This document shows, in pieces, positions 11,915-41,905 of a DNA stretch of 64,000 bases. Below the pieces are notes generated by a model. That model was not told the origin of the DNA, searched no databases, and was given only the letters and a program-made list of their open reading frames with translations. Location of the stretch: contig NC_080548.1 in assembly GCF_028640845.1 (NCBI RefSeq), forward strand, positions 22,149,821 through 22,213,820. Reading direction: 5' to 3'. Origin of the DNA: Ahaetulla prasina. Its lineage: Eukaryota > Chordata > Lepidosauria > Squamata > Colubridae. The position numbers and the translations under genes are program-made. The number at the start of each line of letters is the position of its first letter. Positions within the stretch are counted from its first letter, which is position 1.

Positions 11915-12133
11915 ATTATGTTAAGATAAGATTCATTTTATTCATTTATTTTAACTTGTTGCTGGCAATCCTTATGATTTATATTGATATATTGATCATC
12001 AATTGTGTTGTAAATGTTGTACCTTGATGAACGTATCTTTTCTTTTATGTACACTGAGAGCATATGCACCAAGACAAATTCCTTGTGTGTCCAATCACAC
12101 TTGGCCAATAAAATTCTATTCTATTCTATTCTT
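11915..12133 (+). mobile_element. CR1 LINE 3' end with (TTCTA)n tail (snake CR1-L3 type), copy 1
   Basis: This 3' UTR contains TGTTGTACCTTGATGAACG, then CTTGGCCAATAAAATTC, and ends in a few ATTCT units. It is the sort of CR1 tail known in snakes to seed AATAG microsatellites. Another copy with a longer tail is at 33060-33252. Confidence 0.75.
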
Positions 12134-12533
12134 TTGGATTGGTTCCCCCCCACACACACACCCGGGGAAAAACAGTAACACTGTATGAAATACAGCAATA
12201 GTCCTGAATGGGTGACATCCACTCACTCACTCCTTACAGTAAAAGTTTTTATTACAAACTTAGCTTTAATAAACATCCTTTGCAATATTAAACCTTTGCC
12301 TGTCCACTTTCCCGTCAACAGATTCATTACAAAAGCCTCCCAACGGAAAAAGACTCAACTCTCTTAAGAGACTTTCTTGGAAACAGATACAATAGGGAAG
12401 CTGAAATTTCAATCTGGAATGTGTCAGCTTTCCATTTTTACATGGAAAGTCAAACAGAATAGAATAGAGCTGAAAGGGACCTTCTATCTAACCCAACCTC
12501 TGCTTAAACAGGAGACCCTATACCAGTGGTGGG

Positions 12534-12657
12534 ATTCAAGTAATTTAACAACCGGTTCTCTGCCCTAATGATTTCTTCCAACAACCAGTTTGCCAAACTG
12601 CTCAGAAAGTTAACAACCGGTTCTTAAGTGGTGCGAACTGGCTGAATCCCACCACTG
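12534..12657. mobile_element. hAT-type MITE (CAGTGGTG family) in CR1
   Basis: A 124-bp element with ends CAGTGGTGGGATTCAA and GAATCCCACCACTG. The perfect 8-bp target duplication CCCTATAC lies at 12526-12533 and 12658-12665. Confidence 0.88.
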
Positions 12658-12782
12658 CCCTATACCTATTCAGACAACTGGATGTCCAGTCTCTCCTTAA
12701 AAACCTCCAGTGATGGATCGCCCACAACTTCCGGTAGGAAGCTGTTCCACTGGTTAATTGTCCTCACTGTTAGGAAGTTTCT

Positions 12783-14021
12783 ATTATTATTATTATTATT
12801 ATTATTTATTAAATTTGTATACCGCCCTTCTCCCGAAGGACTCAGGGCGGTTCACAGCCAAGTAAAATAGACAATATATAAATACAATTTAAAATACACT
12901 TAAAAAACTTATTAAAATTGGCCATAATTAAAATTTAAAACTAAAACCCATTTAAAAACCCATAAATTTAAAAACTAACCCAGGCCAGCGCAAATAAATA
13001 GGTAAGTTTTAAGCTCATGCGAAAGGTTGGAGGTCCGGAAGTTGACGAAGTCCTGGGGAGGTCATTCCAGAGGCGGGAGCCCCACAGAAGGCCCTTCCTG
13101 GGCGCCGCCAGACGACACTGTCGCGCCGACGGCACCCTGAGGAGTCCCTCTCTGAGAGCGCACGGGTCGGTGAGAGGTATTCGGTAGCAGCAGGCGGTCC
13201 CGTAAATAGCCCGGCCCTATGCCATGGAGCGCTTTAAAGACGTTCACCAAAACCTTGAAGCGCACCCGGAAAGCCACAGGCAGCCAGTGCAGCCTGCGCA
13301 GGATAGGTGTCATTCGGGGGCCCCGAGGGGCTCCCTCTATCACCCGCGCAGCTGCATTCTGGACTAACTGTAGCCTCCGGATGCCCCTCAAGGGGAGCCC
13401 CATGTAGAGAGCATTGCAGTAATCCAGACGAGACGTCACAAGGGCGTGAGTGACCGTGCATAGGGCATCCCGGTCTAGAAAGGGGCGCAACTGGCGCACC
13501 AGGCGAACCTGGTGGAAAGCTCTCCTGGAGACGGCCGTCAGGTGTTCATCAAAAGATAGCCGTTCATCCAGGAGAACGCCCAAATTGCGCACCCTCTCCA
13601 TCGGGGCCAATGACTCGCTCCCGACAGTCAGCCGTGGACTCAGCTGACTGTACCGGGATGCCGGCATCCACAGCCACTCTGTCTTGGAGGGATTGAGCTT
13701 GAGCCTGTTGCTCCCCATCCAGACCCGTACGGCTTCCAAACACCGGGACAGCACTTCGATAGCTTCATTGGGGTGGCCCGGTGTGGAAAAGTACAGCTGA
13801 GTGTCATCAGCGTACAGCTGGTACCTCACACCGAAACCACTGATGATCTCACCCAGCGGCTTCATATAGATGTTGAACAGAAGGGGCGAGAGGATCGACC
13901 CCTGCGGCACCCCACAGGTGAGGCGCCGCGGGGTCGACCTCTGCCCCCCCGTCAACACCGTCTGCGACCGGTCGGAGAGATAGGAGGAGAACCACCGATA
14001 AACGGTGCCTCCCACTCTCCT
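12783..14021 (-). mobile_element. L2-like LINE 3' part with partial reverse transcriptase frame
   Basis: A long open frame (about 14015 down to 13062) encodes the C-terminal half of a reverse transcriptase. It includes GVPQGSILSPLLFNIYMK, the catalytic YADDTQLYF and the LHWLPVAFRVRFKVL thumb/connection region. Downstream on the minus strand are GAACCGCCCTGAGTCC and an (AAT)n tail at about 12783-12806. The end of the frame is shifted. The element is 5' truncated and nested in the CR1 3' UTR. A sister copy on the plus strand is at 33490-34118. L2 assignment is by resemblance only. Confidence 0.8.
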
Positions 14022-14274
14022 TAATTCCAGGTTGCTTCTCTGTTTGGTTAGTTTCCAACTGTTGTTTCTTGTCCTGCCCTCTGGTACTTTGGAAAAGAAT
14101 TTGAACCCTCTCTTTATTTTATTTATTATTTATTAATTGAATTTATATACCTTCTTCTCTTCTTTGTGGCAGCCCCTCAAATACTGAAATACTGCTATCA
14201 TGTCACCCCTAATTCTTCTTTTTTTTAGACTAGCCAGACCCAAAACCTGCAGCTGGTCTTCATATGGTTTAGTC

Positions 14275-14395
14275 CAGGTGTCTGCAAACTTGGCTCTTTT
14301 AAGACTTGTGGACTTCAACTCCCAGAGTACCTCAGCCAGCTTTGCTGGGAGTTGAAGTCCACAAGTCTTAAAAGAGCCAAGTTTGCAGACCCCTG
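14275..14395. mobile_element. Foldback hAT-type MITE, copy 2
   Basis: A 121-bp near-perfect hairpin with ends CAGGTGTCTGCAAACTTGG and the inverse. It has the perfect 8-bp duplication GTTTAGTC at 14267-14274 and 14396-14403, and sits inside CR1. Confidence 0.88.
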
Positions 14396-14629
14396 GTTTA
14401 GTCTCCAGGCCTTTGATCATCTTAATTGCTCTAAGACAGACAACAGAAACCAAGGGGGTGTCTGTAGGTATACCGACACCTTATGTGGTATTTGGGACAT
14501 CCAGAAAATCACATTGCAATTATTTGCTATCAGGAAACATTAGATACAGGAGACAAGGCAAACCAAATTCCAAACCATTGTAATAGTAATATACATAGGA
14601 CACATAACTAAGATCTATATAATTTGTAA

Positions 14630-14646
14630 TTTATTTTCTGTTTATT
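14630..14646 (-). terminator. ZMPSTE24: Candidate ZMPSTE24 polyadenylation signals
   Basis: AATAAA on the minus strand at 14646-14641 and again at 14635-14630, about 580 nt after the stop codon. The sequence between the stop and these signals holds no recognised repeat. Later signals are possible, so this is a candidate only. Confidence 0.45.
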
Positions 14647-15223
14647 TTCTGTTTCCCCTATTGGGGGAAAGAGATGTTTTCATCACCTCTGTAATTTCAT
14701 TGCAGATAAGAACTTGAATTGTGGAAGGAAGTTCCACTGTTCCCATCCGGATAGCGATTGGGTTTAGAAATGTCAAATCCCAATGGTCCAAAAATTATTT
14801 TTCAGATCTTTATCCTCCAGTCCTGCCACAGATGAGTAAGAGTTTCCCATACTGTCTTAAAGAACATCTGGGCAAAATGCTTAAAAGGTACAAAAGTCAC
14901 ATTCAAAGCTTTCACAGATTCAAGCATGGACATGTCGGTTGCGACAAATTATTTTTCCTTTCAAGCACGGCTTTGTGATTAAGGTAAATGTTACACGTTA
15001 CACTTCTCCCTCAACTCCTGATTACAATTCATGTGTTAGTCAGAAACAGGACTTCGGGGAGGTTGTTTCAAATCAAGTGAACAGCGCAGAGCTATGCAGG
15101 ATGCTGTGTTTAGGAATGAAATGGGCATAGGGTATATACTTCTTTTTAAAAAAAAACAAACACCTGGAAACTCAATTTGGGGAGAGTAGGTTTCTCCTCT
15201 GGGCTTCCTCAGTTCTTTTCCCC

Positions 15224-35656
<20,433 letters not shown>

Positions 35657-36019
35657 GTCCGGCTTCGATCCGCCGCTCTCCCACACAGCCGCCGGCCAAG
35701 CACGCTTGGTCCTTTCTCAGCCGGCTTCCGGCTGCAGTGACACTGGAGGAGCAAGCGCCGGAAGTAGTTCCTCCCGAAGAACTTCCGGGGCAAGCGCCTT
35801 CCCGTACGTTGGCAGCGCTTCCGGTTCCGGAAAGGCAGAATGTCAGCCATGTGCTGGGAGGGGTGGGATGAGAGGAGGGGGAAGGGAAGGGGTGTGTGTG
35901 GCATTTGTAGCCTGACGTTTATAAATTTTTTTTTTTTAAAAATTCCCTTCAAGTGAGTGTTTTGTTCTGGCGACTGGCTAGATTAGTCCCTGTACTTTCC
36001 TTGGGAAGGTTTTGGAAGA

Positions 36020-36320
36020 TGTTTTGCCAATTGCCTTCCTAGGGCTGAAAGTCTGTGATTGGCCCAAGGTCACCCAGTTGGCTTCATGCCTAAAGCCAGA
36101 GGCCTTCAAACTTGGTAGCTTTAAGACTTGTGGACTTCAACTCCCAGAATTGAAAACTCATAGCTATGTGCTATGGTGGCTGGAGAATTCTGGGAGTTGA
36201 AATCCACAAGTCTTAAAGCTGCCAAGTTCGAAGGCCTCTGCCTAAAGCAGATCTAGAATTCAGAGCCTCCTGGTTTTTAGCCTGGTGCCTTAAACCGCTA
36301 CACCAAACTGGCTCTTGACC
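36020..36320 (-). repeat. MIR-like tRNA-derived SINE split by a foldback MITE
   Basis: Outer parts GATTGGCCCAAGGTCACCCA and CTCCTGGTTTTTAGCCTGGT, CTACACCAAACTGGCTCT are typical of MIR/CORE-like SINEs read backwards. They join into one element when the MITE at 36097-36240 is removed. Confidence 0.7.
36097..36240. mobile_element. Foldback hAT-type MITE, copy 6
   Basis: 144 bp, ends CAGAGGCCTTCAAACTTGG and the inverse. The central loop is longer than usual (about 35 bp). Perfect 8-bp duplication CCTAAAGC (36089-36096, 36241-36248). Confidence 0.9.
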
Positions 36321-36349
36321 AAAAACCTGCTCCATCTTAATAACTGTAA

Positions 36350-36391
36350 AGAATAGAATAGAATAGAACAGAACAGAACAGAATTTATTGT
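36350..36391 (-). repeat. (AATAG/AACAG)n tract, CR1 tail remnant
   Basis: Pentamer units AGAATAGAATAGAACAGAAC followed by TTTATTG. It fits a severely truncated minus-strand CR1 3' end. Confidence 0.6.
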
Positions 36392-38190
36392 GCAGGTTTC
36401 CACTCCCAGGATTCCCCAACAGTATGGGACACTTTGGAGTTATACAGGGCTGAACCAGGGGAACTTGCAACAGGTTCTTGTAGATGTGGTCATACAGTTT
36501 CCAGTCACTGACTGCAGCTTGGCACCTAGGCGAGATAATGATGACATTGTAACATTGCACAGCTACATCATTTGCGACCTTCACCGTTGGCGGTGATGGG
36601 GAAGTCAATGGAGAAACCAGCAGGGCGTTGCAAAATAGTGATGGATCTCACAACTGCTGGCCACTGTCACTGCATGGGATTAAATTAAGAATAGCGACCA
36701 GAAACTGCCCCAATTGCTGTCATCGGTGCAGTGGTGTGACATCGCACTTTACAATCAGGTTGCTTAGTAAGAGTTCCAAGTTCCAATTACCTTCATTAAA
36801 TGAGGTCTACGTATATTAAGTTCATGGCAGCTTTGAAACCTAATGGTTTCAACCTCGGATTTTGAGAGCCACCTTGGTGGATGTATTTTTAAAAAAAATT
36901 AAGACTTGGAAGGCTGCTAACTTCCTAAGAACTGTGAGTAGCTTTCAGAATTAAAAAGGGAAATAGTAAAAAAAAAAAAAAAAAGCCTATAGCTTACATG
37001 CTACCAAGAGTTAATTCATTGTGAGATAGAAGTATAATAAACTATTTCCAGGAGAGAAAATCTAGCTGCGGCTGTTATTTTGAGCCACATTTCCTCCCCT
37101 AGAGCTTACAGCAAAGGACTTTGTTATTTTTGCATCTTGCCTTCTACCCCAATCTCACTTCCTCTTGGGGAAAACGTTGGCTTTAACCGCAGAAAGACAG
37201 GGCAGAGTCCCTGCCCCACTCTTGAATTTTTTTTCCGCACATGACATTTTCAGTCCACATGTGAAGTGGGGAGCCTTCAAGAAAATGGAAATATTTCTTA
37301 CTTTCATATTTCTGAACTATATTTAAACCCAAACAGGATGTGCATGAACAAAAGGGAAGTCTTGGATGGGATCTGGTTCATCCTATCCAGACAGAGGTTA
37401 TTATTTATTCATCAGGTATTTTCCACAGAAATCAGATTTATCCTGGACAAAATTATGACAAACTCAGTAGTACTTAACAGAATTATAAGAGGCACACAAT
37501 TTGCAGCCTCAGAGCCTCTGAAGAGTATCCACTGGGTGGAGTGGGGTGGGGTGAGTCTATACCTTAAAAAAAAAAAAGAACATTCAATATATTCAGCAAT
37601 TGCTTAGCTCATACCATGGAAAACAAACAATAGTAGCTGTATTCACTCAATACGAAACTCATTATGATACATGATTGCATGATTTATACAACACACATAT
37701 TACGTAGCTCACTTGGTTCATGTGAACTATTCCGATTTTAATTGACCTATGATTTTGTGAGTTGTGCAAAGTCACTTTAAACCATTGAACAAATCACCCC
37801 AGAGTTGTCATGCAAGGTGCAAATGAAAAGGATCAAATTATCTTATTTCAGACACATTATGTAGAAAACCTAGCTCTCTCGTAAAGGCTCTAATGCTGGG
37901 AAAGATGGAAGGGGAAAAAAAAGAAGAGAGCTGGCAGTAATGTGGATGAATTCAGTTATGGTGGCAACGGGGGGTGGGGGGTGACACTGTTAGAAGAGCT
38001 GAAGGACCAAATTAACGGCAGATCGTCACAGAGAAAATCTATATGGTTGCTAAGAGTCAACAACTTTAAGGGCACTTGATCAATCATTCCATAAATACAT
38101 CCCAAAATCTACCCTTTGAAATATTCCCAAAGGAGGAACTGTAATTAAATTAAGTACTAACTTGTTTGGAAACTCTCTGCTAGAAGAAGG
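36392..38190. other. Intergenic, RLF to ZMPSTE24, part 1
   Basis: Mostly unrecognised AT-rich sequence. About 37840-38085 is a very diverged BovB-like 3' end (GCTCTAATGCTGGGAAAGAT, ending CTAAGAGTCAACAACTTTAA). I searched for a TMCO2-like gene between RLF and ZMPSTE24 (present in mammals) and saw none. Confidence 0.55.
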
Positions 38191-39335
38191 CTGGTTTTAA
38201 TATGGACAATGCTTTATCAAATCCTGTTCCTGTCAAGAGTGGCGTTCCTCAAGGCAGCGTCCTTGGACCAACACTCTTTATACTATACATTAATGATCTT
38301 TGTGACCATATCTCAAGTAATTGTGTTCTCTTTGCTGACGATGTCAAACTATTTAACACCACAGACAACACTTCTATCATTCAAAACAACCTTGACCATC
38401 TAACCGCTTGGTCTAAAAATTGGCAGCTCCAAATTTCAACCAGCAAATGCTCAGTCTTACATATAGGAAAAAAGAACCCAAAAACTAAGTACATACTAGA
38501 TGGACATTACCTTACAGACGACCCCCATCCCGTTAAAGACCTTGGAGTTTTCATGTCAAATGATCTAAGTGCCAAAGCCCACTGCAACTACATAGCAAAA
38601 AAAGCTCTAAGAGTTGTAAACCTAATTTTGCGTAGCTTCTTTTCAAAAAACACCACACTACTAACCAGAGCATATAAAACATTTGCTAGACCAATTCTAG
38701 AATACAGCTCACCTGTTTGGAACCCTCACCACATCTCTGACATCAATACAATTGAACGTGTCCAGAAATATTTTACAAGAAGAGTTCTCCATTCCTCTGA
38801 AAACAGCAAAATACCTTATCCCACCAGACTTGAAATCCTAGGCTTAGAAAATTTGGAACTCCGTCGCCTTCGACAAGACCTAAGTTTAACAACTCACAGA
38901 ATCATCTATTGTAATGTCCTTCCTGTTAAAGACTACTTCAGCTTTAATTGCAATAATACAAGGGCAACCAATAGATTTAAACTTAATGTTAACCGCTTTA
39001 ATCTAGATTGCAGAAAATATGACTTCTGTAACAGAATCATCAGTGCTTGGAATACTTTACCTGACTCTGTGGTCTCTTCCCATAATCCTAAAAGCTTTAA
39101 CCAAAAACTTTCTACTATTGACCTCACCCCATTCCTAAGAGGACCATAAGGGGCGTGCATAAGCGCACAAACGTGCCTACCGTTCCTGTCCTATTGTTTT
39201 TCTTTTCTTCTTCCTATATATATATATGCTTATACCTCCTAACATTTACTCATATATATGTTTATATACTATATAATCTTTTTGTATGATGTTGTGACAA
39301 AATAAATAAATAAAATAAAATAAAATAAAATTCTC
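38191..39335 (+). mobile_element. CR1/jockey-like LINE with 315-codon open reverse transcriptase frame
   Basis: An uninterrupted frame at 38202-39149 encodes the C-terminal RT. It includes SGVPQGSVLGPTLFILYIND, the catalytic segment VLFADDVKLF (F-A-D-D), a thumb region and a terminal RIISAWNTLPDSVV domain. The 3' UTR has GTTGTGACAAAATAAATAAA and an (AAAATA)n tail at about 39300-39330. The 5' end is truncated, so it cannot move alone, but the open frame suggests a fairly young copy. Confidence 0.82.
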
Positions 39336-40250
39336 TAATGATCCAGAATCTCCTATACCTCAGTTTAGAGCTAAAGACTGACATTGGGTTTTAAAGCTGA
39401 GGTTCTTTAAGACAGTCTTTCAGCATCTCCATTCAGACTTCTCTACTACGGCAGTAAGAGGCAACATGCATTGTTACTACACCAACTATAAATCTTCAGG
39501 ATTTTTGCATCAGAAAAACAGGGCACTGTTTCCTTGAATATTGAAGAGATTAAAGCAGAAAGCAAGAGTCATAGTTAAGTATGAAGCTCTGAAAGATACC
39601 TTCAATTCAGTGGCGCTTGAGGGATGGAACAACGATATAAAGCACATCTTTTGCTATAGATAGAAGATCCTTTTCCCAACTCTGGAGCATCAGGATGAAA
39701 ATATATGCCAAATAAGTCACACGCATAGAACCACTTTTATAAGTTAGAGCAGCAAAAGTTTAGGGAAATAGGACCGAGAGAAAATAATTTCTGGCTTATT
39801 TATTTTGCTAGTACAGTTGCTGATAAGTAAATATTGTCCTAATTGTTATCCTGAATTGCTTTATGAATGACTGGCATTGGGATTTTAGTATTTGAAGGTA
39901 AAAAGGTGTCAGCCCACTGTCTCGTCAGCCCTATAGAATTAAAACACCACAAAATGACATTCCCAGTGGCAATCCTGGGCAGCAGTTTTTCATAAGGGGT
40001 GGGGGCAAAACCAGTTAAATATTTCAGTCTCCCTAACGTTCAATGACATGCCATTAATACAATGGTAAAATATAGTTAAGTTATAACATTTGTTAGTTGC
40101 ATCCATAAATTCCTAAATGATCATCCTCAGATTATTCATAAATGATTCCACTCCCTGGGCTCAGGGCTGTTCCAACGTTTTAATTAATGACTTGGACCAA
40201 ACAGGGAATTACCAGTGCAAAAACTAGGGATGGCTACTAACCCTTTAGAA

Positions 40251-40379
40251 CAGGGGTCTCCAACCTTGGCAACTTTAAGACTTGTGGACTTCAACTCCCA
40301 GAGTTCCTCAGCCAGCAAAGCTGTTTGAGGAACTCTTGGGAGTTGAAGTCCACAAAGTCGCCAAGGTTGGAGACCCCTG
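40251..40379. mobile_element. Foldback hAT-type MITE, copy 7
   Basis: 129-bp hairpin, arms CAGGGGTCTCCAACCTTGGC and inverse, perfect 8-bp duplication CTTTAGAA (40243-40250, 40380-40387). Confidence 0.9.
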
Positions 40380-40739
40380 CTTTAGAAGAGGAATGCAAAA
40401 GGTCTAGATAAGCTTAGACAAAGGACCAAAACAAATGGGATGAATTTTACCAAGGTGAAATGCAGATCCTGCCTCTGAGAATGAAGATAGGAGGGGTTAG
40501 AGAGGCCTGACTTGGCAGGAAGAAATGGATCTGGATGTTGTTCTACTTAGATTATGATGAGGTGCGCATGAGCCATTACTGTGATGCAGCTCCTAAAGAC
40601 AAATGTGCTTCCTAATACATTTGAGGATGTATTAATAGGCACAAAGCCTGGAACATTACAAGTTAATTCTCTCAACCTATTCTCCTTGTTCAGCCCACTT
40701 GGAATACCTCTAAATTGAAATGGGGATAAAGGAACTGGC

Positions 40740-41180
40740 CAGGGGTGGGCTACTGGGGATTCACAGGAGTTTGGGAGACCCTCTAGCTAAGATTCTGTGC
40801 AGTTCGGAGAAGCCCCAAATCCCACTCTTGGCTGGCCCCACCCACCTCTCCCCTCCTCTCCCCGGAGTTCCCATGTGGCCCGTTTTGGATGCAAGTAAGT
40901 GCAGGGCGCATGCAGAGGCTTGGGGAGGGCAAAAAACAGGCCTACTGGAAGTTTGGGAAGGCTGGAAACGGGCCCATTTCTGGCCTCCAGAGGGCCTCCG
41001 GAGCCTGGGGAGGCCATTTTCACCCCCCCAGAGGCTCAAGGAAAGCCTCTGGAGCCCGGGGAGGGCAAAAATGCTCCCCACCAAGGTGCAGGAGGTCAAC
41101 TAGTCCACACCCACCATGACCATGGTCATCCAGCAAGCGGGCAGAGAACCCCTTGCTAAAATTTTTGAAGCCCACCCCTG
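40740..41180. mobile_element. hAT-type element (CAGGGGTGGGCT), GC-rich interior
   Basis: 441 bp, ends CAGGGGTGGGCTACTGGG and GAAGCCCACCCCTG, duplication GAACTGGC / GAACTGTC (7 of 8). The interior is a tandem-like array of CCTCTGGAGCC / GGGAGGGCAAAA units, which creates spurious open frames. Confidence 0.82.
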
Positions 41181-41465
41181 GAACTGTCCCTATTTTGCTA
41201 CAGTAGAAAAGATCCAGGAGTTGTCCTATAAAGAAGAGAACAGTCTTGTTTGTGGCTCCCATACAAAGAGGGAACAGTACTAATGAATTGAAGCTACCGT
41301 GAAATAGATTCAAGTTAGATATTAGGAAGAATTTACTGAGGTTTGAGCTGTCAACCAGCAGAAAGGGTTGCCAGGAGTGATATATTCTTTCATTGGTGAT
41401 CTTCAAACAAATGTCCACAATGATTCAGCAATCCTCCCACTGAGGAGAAAGTTGACTCCCTAGGA

Positions 41466-41897
41466 CAGTGATGGCTAACCTTTTTGCCATTGCGTGCCAA
41501 AAGCGAGGGGAGCAGGGTGTGTGTGTCATACGCGCGTGCGCCCACACCCATAATTCTATGCGCGCAACCCCCCCACGTTCCCCCGCTTTTGGCTTGCAAT
41601 GGCCAAAAGAAAGAAAAGGCCTTTTCCATCCCCCTGGAGGCCCGCCGGAGGCCAGGAACAGCCCATTTGCTGACTTCCAGTGGGACCAGAAGGCCCGTTT
41701 TTTGCTCTCCTCAGGCTCCAGAGCCTTTCTAGGAACCTGGGGAGAACGAAAAATGGGCCTTCCCTACCTGCCCCCCCGGAGACCAGAAACAATCTGTTTC
41801 CCTACTTCTGGTGTGCCCAGAAGTCCTGAAAATCAGCTGGCAGAGCTGAGCTCGCATGCCCACCGATATGGCTCTGCATGCCATATCGTCATCATGG
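41466..41897. mobile_element. hAT-type element (CAGTGATGGCTAACC family), copy 1
   Basis: 432 bp, left end CAGTGATGGCTAACCTTTTT, right end CATATCGTCATCATGG, perfect 8-bp duplication CCCTAGGA (41458-41465, 41898-41905). The interior has the same GGAGGCC / CCAGAGCCTT units as 40740-41180. Confidence 0.85.
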
Positions 41898-41905
41898 CCC
41901 TAGGA

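Larger units (their letters stand above)
12447..14445 (-). mobile_element. CR1 LINE 3' part, interrupted by three later insertions
   Basis: Read on the minus strand, the right part encodes a CR1-like RT C-terminus (LGLASLKKRRIRGDMIAVFQ). The 3' UTR follows and ends near 12447 in an ATTCTATTCTG tail. The element is split by a hAT element (12534-12657), an L2-like LINE (12783-14021) and a foldback MITE (14275-14395). It is therefore the oldest member of this stack. Confidence 0.8.

Noticed and set aside
13062..14015. 317-codon minus-strand frame as a host gene
   Set aside because: It encodes LINE reverse transcriptase motifs, has a sister copy at 33490-34118 and a typical LINE 3' tail.
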